Notes: generated by a model from the letters alone, not told the origin. A stretch of 64,000 nt of DNA from Desulfogranum mediterraneum DSM 13871 (GCF_000429965.1 NZ_AUCW01000012.1:124001-188000), one strand, 5' to 3'. Counted from the first letter of the stretch, positions 27,601-36,404 are shown. Numbers and translations are program-made.

Positions 27601-28419
27601 GCCTCGATCAACTATCTGCGCGGCCCGCAGGTCATTAAAAGCGAGGATACCTTCCTGGTCGGCTACGTCATCTTTGACAAGAAGAGCGGCTACGCCGAAG
27701 TCGACGTCGTGGAGCAGGCCCAGGCCTTTCTCCGGGAAAAGATAGCCTCAGGTGAGCTTTCCATTCCTGCAGGGGTAAATTACGCCTTTACCGGCAGTTA
27801 TGAGAATCAGGTGCGTGCGGAAAAGAAACTTCGCGTGGTGCTGCCCATTGCCCTGTTGGCGATTTGGCTCATCCTCTATTTCCAGTTCAAACAGAATGCA
27901 ACCACCCTGCTGGTCTTTTCCGGAATCCTCTTTGCCTGGTCAGGCGGCTTTGTGATGATCTGGCTCTATGGGCAACCCTGGTTTCTCAACCTTGAGCTGT
28001 TCGGTCACAACCTGCGCGCCCTGTTCCAGATGGGGACGATCAACCTGAGTGTTGCGGTCTGGGTTGGTTTTCTCGCCCTCTTTGGGATCGCCACAGACAA
28101 CGGCGTGATTGTCTGTACCTATCTGCAGCAGGTCTTCAGAGATAAAACCCCTGACACCCTTGCGGCCATCCGGGCGGCAACCGTGGAAGCAGCTGAGCGG
28201 CGTGTCCGGCCGGCCATGATGACCAGCGCGACCACCATCCTTGCGCTCTTGCCGGTGCTCACCTCCACCGGCCGCGGCTCGGATGTGATGGTGCCCATGG
28301 CTATCCCCACCTTTGGCGGGATGATGCTGGCCATCCTGACCATATTTGTGGTCCCGGTTTTGTACTGTGCCCTGGCAGAACTATCACTCAGGTGGAACAG
28401 CAAGAGGATACGACCTTGA
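24637..28419 (+). CDS. CusA-type heavy-metal RND efflux pump, extended form
   Basis: A 1260-residue inner-membrane proton antiporter of the Cu(I)/Ag(I) class, about 200 residues longer than E. coli CusA. The N-terminal helix, the porter domains (DAIPDIGENQQIVFSQWMGR, SYSMFGFSSIYIIF) and the helix with the proton-relay acid (GIAIAIGTIVDMGVVLTENI) are all present. A Met-rich metal path is suggested by MPTTMPHAS and QSGMRAPMGLK. The extra length includes hydrophobic segments at about 535-640 (KRGLWGGIALAGLGGALVIPWFP onward), which add membrane helices in the middle of the protein. With the two preceding genes it makes a full tripartite system. Confidence 0.92.
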   Translation: MITDHSPNPINRLVRFCLENKLVVLLFTLALLLWGVMVAPFDWEFETLPRDPVPVDAIPDIGENQQIVFSQWMGRSPQDIEDQITYPLTTALLGLPQVKTIRSYSMFGFSSIYIIFKEEVEFYWTRSRILEKLNSLPSGTLPLGVTPQLGPDATALGQIFWYTLEGMDRTGKPTGGWDLDELRSAQDWYVRYGLQAVDGVAEVASIGGFVKEYQVDVDPDALRTYKIPLHQVFNAVRASNLDVGARTIEVNRAEYVIRGLGFIKNLDDLRKTVITQRDNIPITLDQVAQIAYGPALRRGALDKGGAEAVGGVVVTRYGENPLAVIKRIKEKVAAISPGLPKKTLADGTVSQLEIVPFYDRTGLIYETLGTLEDAVRQQILVTIIVVVVMVLHLRSASLISAVLPLAVLFAFIGMRLFKVDANVVALSGIAIAIGTIVDMGVVLTENILRHLDEAHPDEDRLEVVYRSCTEVAGAVVTAVLTTVISFLPVFTMEAAEGKLFRPLAYTKTFALIGSIVVALTILPPLAHWLIAGGHSSSWSKRGLWGGIALAGLGGALVIPWFPWWLGTLMIAAAGFHLFEHSLPPLFRRTLLLLFNALVALLVAIWLAADWQPLGPEQQSHNMIFVLLTVGGLLGFIYLFISWYARILSIILRFKAVFLLLSSCVVLFGFTIWLGADRLFAWMPEPVKNSRPYAVMADQVPGLGKEFMPALDEGSYLLMPTTMPHASIGEVMDVLRKQDMAINAIPEVELAVGKLGRVESPLDPAPISMIETIISYASEFKTDDKGRILSFAYDQTEGVFLRDAAGELIPDRDGRPFRQWRDQIKSPDDIWEAIITAASIPGTTSAPKLQPIAARIVMLQSGMRAPMGLKVYGPDLETIEKTALEIEGLLKQVPSIKADAVLADRIVGKPYLEVDINRDAIARYGIKVKMVQDVIEVAIGGRPITQTVEGRERYAVRVRYMREFRDSIESIGEILVAAPDGTQIPLRELASINYLRGPQVIKSEDTFLVGYVIFDKKSGYAEVDVVEQAQAFLREKIASGELSIPAGVNYAFTGSYENQVRAEKKLRVVLPIALLAIWLILYFQFKQNATTLLVFSGILFAWSGGFVMIWLYGQPWFLNLELFGHNLRALFQMGTINLSVAVWVGFLALFGIATDNGVIVCTYLQQVFRDKTPDTLAAIRAATVEAAERRVRPAMMTSATTILALLPVLTSTGRGSDVMVPMAIPTFGGMMLAILTIFVVPVLYCALAELSLRWNSKRIRP

Positions 28420-28471
28420 AAGACTGGATCTTGCCCCAGGCTCCAAGCTGAAGGGTAAACCGGCAAAAAAA

Positions 28472-28499
28472 AAGGCAGGACCACTGCTGGCCCTGCCTT
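28472..28499 (-). terminator. rho-independent terminator of the second PEP-CTERM gene
   Basis: AAGGCAGG (28472-28479) and CCTGCCTT (28492-28499) with a 12-nt loop. On the minus strand the stem is followed by a run of T residues. It lies about 20 bp beyond the stop of the gene at 28521 and can also slow transcription arriving from cusA. Confidence 0.85.
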
Positions 28500-28520
28500 G
28501 ATACTTCGCAGTCGCGGGAT

Positions 28521-29096
28521 TCAGCCCTTCTTTCTCCTGCCGACTCCGGCAAGGACCGCGAGGCCGACTCCAAAGAGAAGGCTTGTCCCGGGTTCGGGGA
28601 TGGGTGAGGGAGCACTGGCCGGAGCGCTCCAGAAACTTATGTGTGAGAGTTTTTTGCCCCCAAGACCGGAGGTGCTCCAGGAGCCGGAGAGGTCGCCGTT
28701 GGCATAGTACAACTCAAAGCCGCCGCCGCTTTTCCAACTCCCGGCCTTAATGCTGTAGTATATGGGAGCGGTCCAGCCGGCGGGAGCCGACCAGGTTCCC
28801 GAACCACCTGAAAAGTCACCGCTGAAACCGGGATTTTTGCCCCCATCCCAGCGAGCTTCGTCAACCTCCCACTTCCCCAAAAAAATCAGGGGGGCGGGCA
28901 GGTCAGGATCAGAGGCGCTGTTGTACTCGCTCACCAGCCAGTTCACATTCACAAGTTTGTCTTGATGCGCTTTACCCTGCCCACCATTTACAAGGTCTTG
29001 GGTATCACCGACAAAGATGGGGAGAGCATTGGCTGCACCGGCAAGAACGAGCAGGGCAGAGGCTACGAGCAGAGCCATGGTAGGGTATCTTGACAT
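28521..29096 (-). CDS. PEP-CTERM sorting-domain protein
   Basis: A 191-residue exported protein with a signal peptide (TMALLVASALLVLAGAANA). The Trp/Gly/Ser-rich beta region (KWEVDEARWDGGKNPGFSG, WSAPAGWTAPIYYSIKAGS) is of a kind common in PEP-CTERM proteins. The C-terminal signal is PIPEPGTSLLFG, a hydrophobic helix and the tail GRRKKG. GGAG 8 bp before the ATG at 29096 fixes the start. The function is probably a matrix or surface component processed by an exosortase encoded elsewhere. It is not obviously homologous to the PEP-CTERM protein at 19289 outside the signal. Confidence 0.87.
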   Translation of the reverse strand: MSRYPTMALLVASALLVLAGAANALPIFVGDTQDLVNGGQGKAHQDKLVNVNWLVSEYNSASDPDLPAPLIFLGKWEVDEARWDGGKNPGFSGDFSGGSGTWSAPAGWTAPIYYSIKAGSWKSGGGFELYYANGDLSGSWSTSGLGGKKLSHISFWSAPASAPSPIPEPGTSLLFGVGLAVLAGVGRRKKG

Positions 29097-29340
29097 GTTA
29101 TTACTCCGGTTGAGCTGAAAGATCACTTTTCGTTGGCGTTGAAGGCAGGGATCACATCGTCAGCTCATCGCGACCCCTGGCGCCTCTTTTCCGCCTGCGC
29201 GAACTGTATAATAGGACAAGGCTAGGTCAGCGTCAAGGAGCATGTCGCAATTGCGCATCAGATGAGAAACGGGATAGCAGAGGAGAGGCCTACCGGCTCT
29301 GCTTTTTTTCTTCTTATGCTGTTATGAGTACAGCCAAAAG

Positions 29341-29409
29341 AAGAGGGAATCGAAGAGGGAATCGCCATCAGTTGATGGCTACCTTGATGGCTACCTTGAT
29401 GGCTCCCTT
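29341..29409. repeat. two adjacent 12-bp tandem repeats
   Basis: A 12-bp unit related to AGAGGGAATCGA occurs twice starting at 29342. GATGGCTACCTT occurs at 29374, 29386 and 29398 (the last as GATGGCTCCCTT). The GGCTACCTTGA core resembles the terminal repeat of the dispersed elements described here. The surrounding stretch 29127-29484 has no gene with a supported start. Confidence 0.6.
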
Positions 29410-29484
29410 GAGCACCGGAGTATTTTGGAAGAGATTTCCCGGATATTCGCCAGCCCCGTACAGCCCTATAGGCCATCACTCAAT

Positions 29485-29615
29485 GGCCCCTTGATAAATG
29501 AGTTTTTTCGATCAAGCTCAAGGCGCGCGATGAATTTTACCGCAGGCAGTTAACGGATATTCCAAGGATAAAACCTTGAGCACAGCTCCGGGATTGGAAA
29601 AGCCATTTTGGGGCC
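29485..29615 (+). repeat. dispersed palindromic element, copy A
   Basis: About 131 bp with ends GGCCCC and GGGGCC. It shares with the copies at 36405, 37138, 60385, 60531 and 61165 the blocks CAAGGCGCGCGAT, TTTTACCGCAGGC, GATATTCC-AGGATAAAA and GATTGGAA. It abuts the stop codon of the hybrid kinase at 29616. Confidence 0.75.
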
Positions 29616-32195
29616 TCAAGAGAATTCATTGCTCGCAAAAGGCCCATTGTTCAAGACCCGATTCAACACCTCCGACAGGTCGCTGATGGTGTAGGGCTTT
29701 GCAACGATATCTTTGAAGCCATACTCAGAATAGTTTGCCATAACAGGATCATTGGCGTAGCCACTGGAGACAATGGCCCTGACTTCCGGGTCAATCTCAA
29801 GAATCTCCTTGATCGCTTCCTTGCCGCCAAGCCCGCCGGGGACGGTAAGGTCCATGATGACGACGTCAAAAGACTCGCCCATGTCCATTTCCTGTTTATA
29901 CATCTCTATCAACTGATTACCATCGACAGCCGATTCAACCTCAAATCCCATGAGCTGCAACATGTTGACGGAAGTTTCGCGGATCATCCGGTCATCATCC
30001 ATCACGACTATTCTGGCACTTCGCCTTGAGGCTGAAGGCTCTGCTCCAGCCTGCTCTGCTTCGGGCAGCTGTTTCAAATCTGAAACAGGCAGATAGAGCG
30101 TAAAGGTTGTTCCCTTTCCTGGTTCTGACTCAACGTTTATGCGGCCACCATGTTTATTGATGATGGAATAGACCGTGGTCAGTCCCAGGCCGCTGCCTGT
30201 CTGTTTGGTGCTGAAGTAGGGGTCAAAAATCCGCTCACGGTCCTCCTGGACGATACCGGTTCCTTCATCCTGCACCGTGAGCTTGATATATTTCCTCTGC
30301 TCCAGACCCGATAACGCATCCTCCTGGAGAGCTGCATTCTCCAGGGTGATATAGAGGCGGCCGCCATCGGGCATTGCCTGGTTGGCATTGGTTGTAAGAT
30401 TTGAGATGACCTGCTGTATCTGACCGTTATCCACCTTGGCCAGCCAAAGGTCTTCATCCTGCTTGAAAACGGGCATGACGTTGCTGCCTGTCAGATCAAA
30501 GCGGACGACGTCCTCTACAAGTTCGCCAAGGCTGACATCCTCCACGACCGGCTCTCCGCCCTTTGCAAAGGTCAGCAGCTGACTGGCAAGATGGGAGGCC
30601 CTGTTCATGGAGGTTTCAGCTTTTTCAAGAGGCCGGAATGCGGGGTGATTGATAAGGAGCTTGCTTTTTGCCAGGGAAATATTGCCAAACAGCCCGGTCA
30701 GGATGTTGTTGAAATCATGGGCAATCCCCCCGGCCAAGGTACCGATACTCTTGAGTTTCTGTATCTTAAGCAGTTCTTTTTCCGCCTTCTTGCGCTCGGA
30801 GATGTTACGGGCGATACCACACAGACCACTGATCTCACCAGAGCTGTCCCTCATCGGCACCTTGATGATGTCGAACATATAGAGCTCCCCGTTCACCGGT
30901 ATGGCGTGCTCCCTCTCAATGATGCTGCCCTCCAAAACACGGGAATCTATCTCTCTGATATCTGAGGCGCTCTCCTCGCCAAAGAGTTCCTCATCTCTCA
31001 TTCCGATCATGCTGGAGGCGGAAAATCCGAAACTTTTCTCCATGGCCGGATTGACCTGGGTGTACTTCAGGGTGCAATCCTTGATGAAAATGGAATCCTG
31101 GGCAGTTTCAAAAATAGTCCGGAAGCGCTCCTCACTTTCCCGAAGTGCATCCTCTGCCCGCTTGCTGTCGGTTATGTCGTGCATCGAGCCTGTCCAGCAA
31201 CTTTCCGGCTCGTCCATTTCTATGAAAAGCGTCACCCAGCGATAGCCGCCGTCAGGGTGGTGCAGGCACAGTTCCGACATAAGACGTTTCTGTGCGCCGT
31301 CTTGCAGTTCCCGGATACAATCGTTCCAGGCGTCCCGGCTGGGTTCGGCGACAAAATCAGCCATGGAACGGCCCGTGGCCTCGCTTATCGGGACATCTGT
31401 CAGGGAGGTCCAGGCGGGGTTGAGAAAGGTGAAGCAGAAGGAATCGTCTGCCTGGAAGACTATTTCGTGCAGGCGTTCGATCAGGGCTTGATAACGTTGC
31501 TTCGAACGCGAGAGATCCTCGATAAGGCAGTAGCGGGCCTGCAGATCAAGTTCATGTTGATCCGGATAACGGTCCTGTGCGCTGGAGTTCGACCCATCCT
31601 CCATCCCCGCCAAAAAAATCGAGCTGTCGATCACCTTGGCGTAGAGCGGAAAGATTTTTTCACAAAAGAACGATTGCTCGACAACTGTTCGCCCGGCCGT
31701 GCAGTCGCTGAGGATGTGGACCCTGTACCCTCGCTCGAACGCGGATCGACCGGTGGAATCGATGCAGATCGATGACACCACTCCGGCCAAGACCACATCG
31801 GTGACCCCGTTTGCCTGGAGCACGTCGTTCAGGTGGGTATTGGAAAAGGCATTGAGCCCCGACTTGCCCGGAAGCTCCATGATCCGGTTGCTGAACTGTA
31901 CGAGTTCAGGCACCGTTTTCGCCCCTTTGGTCCCTGCCTTAAACGCCCCACCCTCCCGGACCTCCTTAAGGATGCCCACCGGATCGACCAGTTCGCTGTA
32001 CTCCGGGGTAAAGATGATCGGTGTCGAGATCAGATGCACAGCTGTGCGCCGGAGCCGTTCGATCAGCGCGATGGTGTTTGCGAGCGCGGCCGAGGCCTTT
32101 TCGGACTCCTCGATCACGGCTCGAAGAATTCCGTCCTCGGCAAAGTAGTCATTCTGATAGCCGATAAGTATGATTGCCGTCTTCTCTAAATCCAT
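29616..32195 (-). CDS. isochorismatase-like/PAS/PAS/histidine kinase/receiver hybrid sensor
   Basis: An 859-residue soluble protein. Residues 1-195 are an isochorismatase-fold cysteine-hydrolase domain with Cys144 (GVVSSICIDST) and Lys111 (PGKSG). The Asp usually found before MQND is Gly12 (ILIGYQND), so the classic Asp-Lys-Cys triad is incomplete. Two PAS domains follow (about 225-345 and 350-470). The kinase has His493 in IAHDFNNILTGL, an N box and GSGLGLTTVYSI. The receiver at the C-terminus has the acceptor Asp782 in VVIMDLTVPG. The N-terminal domain probably serves as a ligand sensor. Without an output regulator nearby, phosphate may go to a distant partner. It lies 309 bp behind the carbamoyltransferase gene on the same strand. 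Confidence 0.88.
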   Translation of the reverse strand: MDLEKTAIILIGYQNDYFAEDGILRAVIEESEKASAALANTIALIERLRRTAVHLISTPIIFTPEYSELVDPVGILKEVREGGAFKAGTKGAKTVPELVQFSNRIMELPGKSGLNAFSNTHLNDVLQANGVTDVVLAGVVSSICIDSTGRSAFERGYRVHILSDCTAGRTVVEQSFFCEKIFPLYAKVIDSSIFLAGMEDGSNSSAQDRYPDQHELDLQARYCLIEDLSRSKQRYQALIERLHEIVFQADDSFCFTFLNPAWTSLTDVPISEATGRSMADFVAEPSRDAWNDCIRELQDGAQKRLMSELCLHHPDGGYRWVTLFIEMDEPESCWTGSMHDITDSKRAEDALRESEERFRTIFETAQDSIFIKDCTLKYTQVNPAMEKSFGFSASSMIGMRDEELFGEESASDIREIDSRVLEGSIIEREHAIPVNGELYMFDIIKVPMRDSSGEISGLCGIARNISERKKAEKELLKIQKLKSIGTLAGGIAHDFNNILTGLFGNISLAKSKLLINHPAFRPLEKAETSMNRASHLASQLLTFAKGGEPVVEDVSLGELVEDVVRFDLTGSNVMPVFKQDEDLWLAKVDNGQIQQVISNLTTNANQAMPDGGRLYITLENAALQEDALSGLEQRKYIKLTVQDEGTGIVQEDRERIFDPYFSTKQTGSGLGLTTVYSIINKHGGRINVESEPGKGTTFTLYLPVSDLKQLPEAEQAGAEPSASRRSARIVVMDDDRMIRETSVNMLQLMGFEVESAVDGNQLIEMYKQEMDMGESFDVVIMDLTVPGGLGGKEAIKEILEIDPEVRAIVSSGYANDPVMANYSEYGFKDIVAKPYTISDLSEVLNRVLNNGPFASNEFS

Positions 32196-32504
32196 ATTGT
32201 ATTTTTCAACAGATGGTTTTGTCGCAAACTACGACGATGTCATTTCCGGAAAATTATTCCCCGTTACCAGCGCAGGGGCGGTTTATCCTGCCTTTGCGGC
32301 CCCTTTGCGGCCCGTAGCTCTGGAGAAGACGAGGGCTGCGGCCTGCCAGGCCATAATCAATCTTGATACACTGTAGAAAAGTACCTTACTATCGGCTATC
32401 CACTGCTATACCTTAAGAATCTATTCTCGGCCAGATTTTTTCAGGCGCCTGCCGGGCCTCGCCAAAAAATCAGCTTATCATTGAGATAGGCTCCGGAGCA
32501 AGGA
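32196..32504. other. intergenic region, no gene seen
   Basis: 309 bp between the two large minus-strand genes. It should hold the promoter of the hybrid kinase. I see no supported open frame, repeat or terminator. Confidence 0.6.
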
Positions 32505-35500
32505 TTAGGTGAGATAGGAAGACAGGCAGGTCGGCGTAGTCTTGGTCTCCAGCTCCCGGATATCCAGTGGCGGCTGTTCTCCATCGGGCTGAGCAAACAC
32601 TCGGGGTCCTAGGCCCGGCCCAGGAAAGATTCCTCGCCCGCCACCCGAAACGTTCCCCCTCCGGAGTCCGGGCTCTGCCAGCTCAAGCACCCCCTTGAGA
32701 ACCAACTCGCTGATCCGGCTACGCTGGACCTTGTCCGTGAACACCTCCAGACACGGTTGGTAATGATTGATGTACTGTAACTCCTGATACACGGCCTCGT
32801 TCACCAGGTATGTCGTGAAATAGGGGTTGTCGGGGACGTAGAGCTCCACCTGTTGGCCGCCGCCGGCAGGATCGAACTCGACCCGAAACCTGAGACCGGG
32901 CCTGAGTCGCAGGGAAAGCCGGGTGTTTTTTCCCGTATTGTAGTCAGCAAACCGTTGTCGCTGTCTGAAATAACTCGCCACCTCCTGATGGATGGGACGC
33001 AGGGGATTATGGATGACCCGGTAGAAGTAGCTCCCATCCTCCCCGCTGGCCAGCGTATTGATGAAGATATAGCCGAAATTTACCGCCTTGATTCCTGCAT
33101 CCTGGTAGTTGCGCAGCCATGTCTCCAGCTCCGCATTGTAGGCAGCAAAGCTCTGGCCAAAGGGGGCGTGACTGTGCGGCACAGAAAACAGGATTTCATC
33201 ACGGTCGGCGGTGCCGAGAACAAGCTGATGGCTTGGCCCGCCCTGCCACCAGCGGTGCAGCTTGGCCCCATAGCCATCGATATCCACCAGGTCGCTCACG
33301 ATGTGCAGCTGCCCCCCGGGATTCATATAGGCGGCGGCTTCACCGATGATCCGCCCGAGGACCCTTTCCCCTGTACAGCCGCCGTCACGGTAGCGCAGCT
33401 CACTGTAGGGGCTCGGCACAAAGGGTGGATTGGCCAGGATGATGTCAAAGGTCTCGTGCTGGAAGCTATCGTAGAGATCCCCCTGAAGAAAACGCACGTT
33501 GTGAATACCGTTGAGCTGGGCATTGAAGCGGGCGAAACGCACGGCACGCGGGTTCAGATCCACCCCCACCGCCTCTGTGGCATAACGACTGCCCGAGAGG
33601 GCCTGTACCCCCGAACCGGTGCAGAGATCAAGCAGTTTGGCGCAGGGCCTGCGCGGCGCCGCATGGACCAGGCCTCGACTATCCAGACCGATGTACATCA
33701 CAGGGGTTTCCGTCAGGCGATCTTCCTCGTCGAGCATGTAGCGATGATCGGTGACCAGGTAGAGCCCCTCGACACTGTAGAGATCGACACGGGAGGCCCA
33801 GCGTTCACCGCAGGGATAGAAGAGACCAAGACTGGAAAGCGTATTGAACAGTTCCTCCCCGAACAGGCTGCGAAGTCTGGCCCCTGGCAGGGCAACCCGA
33901 AGCAGAAAGAGACGAACCAGGTCTGCAAGAGGTGTCTCTGCCAGCTGGAATCGATCGTAATAATGGAGATGAGTGGGCTCGATGCACTGGAGGGAGTCCA
34001 GGCCGAGCAGGGTGCAGATGGCGGTCTCGTCGTATCCTGCCGTATCGAGCAGGGTGCGCAGTAAGGCCAGGGTGGAGCAGAGCTGAAAATCCTCGTCAAC
34101 AAAAGGTTCGAGCGTCAGTTGAACCGGCCCGGGAAGTTCCATCTCCCTGGCTGGCGGGCCGATATCGCCTGGATGAGCCTTCTGCGGGGCAAGGCTGAAA
34201 CCACGCAGCTGCCCGGCCATGGTGGCAATCTGCCTGGCCCAGGCCTGGGTGGTGCACTGGCGCTCCAGACGCAGACGTTCCAACAGGGGACGATCTCCCT
34301 TAAGCAGCGCCTGCAAGAGCCCCACCTCGGGCCAGGAGAGGAGGAGAGCCTGGTCATGGGCGCTGGTCTCGACCAGGTGCGAACCGTTGAGAGGATCGAG
34401 CAGGAGCGCGACCGTCGGGGAGAGCCGGCTGTGCAGGAGGCGGCCATAGGGGCTGTCCGAGAACTCTCGGCTCGTTTCCTTGAAGAGGGCTCCCTCCCGG
34501 GAGAGGGTACGCAGCTCCTCCATGGTCCAGGGACAGCTCTCCGCTTCTCCAAAGAACAGGGCTCGATCCAACTGGCGCATCAACCCGGTGACCGCTTCCT
34601 GGGCGCCCGGCAGTCCCTGGGGAAGGACAGCATCGTTCACCTTTGCCAGATGGTGCTCGTAATCGAGCACAGGAACATCCCGCTTGGTGATCCGATAATT
34701 CTCGAGAAAAAGATAGTCGATGTTGGTATCGAGGAAGGTCTGGATGGCCTCTTCCGGGGTTTCCACAATGGGCTGGCCGGCGATATTGAAACTCGTGTTC
34801 AGGATGATCGGCGGGCCTTCACGCAAGACACCCATCTGCCGACAGAGACGATGAAAAAAAGGATTATCCTCTGCCGTCACGGTCTGCACTCGACCCGAGC
34901 CGTCACAGTGGGTTACCGCTGGAATCTGCTCATGGTATTCAGACTTGATCTGGGAGACCACCAGCATAAAAGGCGAAGGCACCTCCTGCTCGAAGACCTC
35001 GGCGATTTCTTCTGCAGGGATAACCGGGGCAAAGGGACGGAAAGGCTCACGAAACTTCACCCGGGCATTGAGAATATCCTTCATCTGTCTGAAGGTCGGA
35101 TCAGCAAGGATGGAGCGAGCCCCAAGGGCACGGGGGCCGAATTCAGAGCCGCCCTCAAACCGAGCGACCACGTAGCCTTTGGCCAGGGCCTCTGCGGTCT
35201 GGACGACCACCTGCTCCTCGGGCAGCTGCTCGACCTGGATCTGATCTGCGTAAGGTTCAAGCGCCTGCCCGAGGGATTCCTCGTCCCAGGCATGACCCAA
35301 GGCTGCATGGCGCAGACGCTCGCGGCGCCGCCCCCCCTCGTGCTCGGCATAGGCCCAGAGGGCGCAACCGGCTGCGATACCGGCATCCCCGGCTGCCGGG
35401 AAAATGAAGATGTCTTCCAGGTCCAGCTCGCGGAGCAGCTTATAGTTGGCAACCGAATTGAGGGTGACCCCACCGGCGAGGCAGAGCCGGCGCAGACCGG

Positions 35501-36350
35501 TCTCCTTCACGGCCCGGCCGACAATGTGCAGCAGGGCCTGCTCGAGTTCGTGCTGGACCTTCCAGGCCAGATCGACCAGGTAGGGTCGCAGGTAGGGTTC
35601 TCCCTGACCGTCGTCGTAGCGTTTCTCCAGTGCCGCGATCTCCAAAAAGATCTCGTATGGCGAAATATCCAGATGATAACTCTCGGGACAGGGTCGTATC
35701 CAGCGCTGCCAGTGGTCCTGGGGACCGCCGTAGGCTGCCAGCCCCATCAGCTTGCCTGCCTCGGGGATATGGATGGAGCCGACCTGGGTCACAAAACCAG
35801 CCTTACGGCTGACATACTCATACACGAAACCAAGGGTGGAGAGGGTGGCCAGATGAGACGGTACCCGTTCCTCATGCAGGGTCCTGATCTTCTCGCCGCA
35901 GGCAGTGGAGAGGGTGTAGGATTCGGTCATGCCTTCATGGCTGCTGCCAGAGGCATCCACCACAAAGACCAGCGCCTCCTCAAATCCGGAAGGCCAGTAG
36001 GCCGAATAGGCGTGCATACGATGATGGCTTGGCGGGGTGAGGATCTTCTCCATGAACTCAGGCGGTAAGCTGCGCTGAAGAATCGCTGAACCCTGGTCAA
36101 CGCCGGGCATATTAGCGCTGATGGTGGCGACATCGGCCAGCTGAATGCCGCAACTCTTCAGGCAGTACTGGATCGCTTCGTGGGGCAACTGAATCTTCGC
36201 CGGATCATGACAATCCTGGTGTAAAAAGCCGAGGCTGTGCTTAAGGCGATCCAGACGTTCCTGGTGGATGGCGACGACAATCTTTCCGTCTCGCACCAGG
36301 GCCGCGGCCCGGTCGTGCCCCAAATTCAATCCCAAATGGTATTCCGACAT
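32505..36350 (-). CDS. giant carbamoyltransferase (NodU/CmcH/TobZ family) - methyltransferase fusion
   Basis: A 1281-residue cytosolic protein. Residues 1-360 are the carbamoyltransferase N-domain (GLNLGHDRAAALV for ATP/carbamoyl-adenylate, HHRMHAYSAYWPSGF for metal, LCLAGGVTLNSVANYKL). The C-domain follows to about 575 (FGPRALGARSILADP, NTSFNIAGQPIVETPEEA). A poorly recognisable middle of some 300 residues comes next. Then there is a Rossmann methyltransferase with SAM motif I LLDLCTGSGVQAL (Asp908) and NPPF (974-977), the active-site motif of N-directed methyltransferases such as PrmC and RsmC. O-carbamoylation of a small molecule plus N-methylation is the direct reading. AGAGG before the ATG at 36350 sets the start. 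No other biosynthetic gene is beside it. Confidence 0.85.
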   Translation of the reverse strand: MSEYHLGLNLGHDRAAALVRDGKIVVAIHQERLDRLKHSLGFLHQDCHDPAKIQLPHEAIQYCLKSCGIQLADVATISANMPGVDQGSAILQRSLPPEFMEKILTPPSHHRMHAYSAYWPSGFEEALVFVVDASGSSHEGMTESYTLSTACGEKIRTLHEERVPSHLATLSTLGFVYEYVSRKAGFVTQVGSIHIPEAGKLMGLAAYGGPQDHWQRWIRPCPESYHLDISPYEIFLEIAALEKRYDDGQGEPYLRPYLVDLAWKVQHELEQALLHIVGRAVKETGLRRLCLAGGVTLNSVANYKLLRELDLEDIFIFPAAGDAGIAAGCALWAYAEHEGGRRRERLRHAALGHAWDEESLGQALEPYADQIQVEQLPEEQVVVQTAEALAKGYVVARFEGGSEFGPRALGARSILADPTFRQMKDILNARVKFREPFRPFAPVIPAEEIAEVFEQEVPSPFMLVVSQIKSEYHEQIPAVTHCDGSGRVQTVTAEDNPFFHRLCRQMGVLREGPPIILNTSFNIAGQPIVETPEEAIQTFLDTNIDYLFLENYRITKRDVPVLDYEHHLAKVNDAVLPQGLPGAQEAVTGLMRQLDRALFFGEAESCPWTMEELRTLSREGALFKETSREFSDSPYGRLLHSRLSPTVALLLDPLNGSHLVETSAHDQALLLSWPEVGLLQALLKGDRPLLERLRLERQCTTQAWARQIATMAGQLRGFSLAPQKAHPGDIGPPAREMELPGPVQLTLEPFVDEDFQLCSTLALLRTLLDTAGYDETAICTLLGLDSLQCIEPTHLHYYDRFQLAETPLADLVRLFLLRVALPGARLRSLFGEELFNTLSSLGLFYPCGERWASRVDLYSVEGLYLVTDHRYMLDEEDRLTETPVMYIGLDSRGLVHAAPRRPCAKLLDLCTGSGVQALSGSRYATEAVGVDLNPRAVRFARFNAQLNGIHNVRFLQGDLYDSFQHETFDIILANPPFVPSPYSELRYRDGGCTGERVLGRIIGEAAAYMNPGGQLHIVSDLVDIDGYGAKLHRWWQGGPSHQLVLGTADRDEILFSVPHSHAPFGQSFAAYNAELETWLRNYQDAGIKAVNFGYIFINTLASGEDGSYFYRVIHNPLRPIHQEVASYFRQRQRFADYNTGKNTRLSLRLRPGLRFRVEFDPAGGGQQVELYVPDNPYFTTYLVNEAVYQELQYINHYQPCLEVFTDKVQRSRISELVLKGVLELAEPGLRRGNVSGGGRGIFPGPGLGPRVFAQPDGEQPPLDIRELETKTTPTCLSSYLT

Positions 36351-36404
36351 TGCAGCCTCTTGAAAATTTGTTGACTTCACCCCCGCATGTCAAAAAAGAC
36401 AGAG

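Noticed and set aside
34119-36068. 649-codon plus-strand frame
   Set aside because: Antisense shadow of the carbamoyltransferase fusion, with no protein-like motifs.
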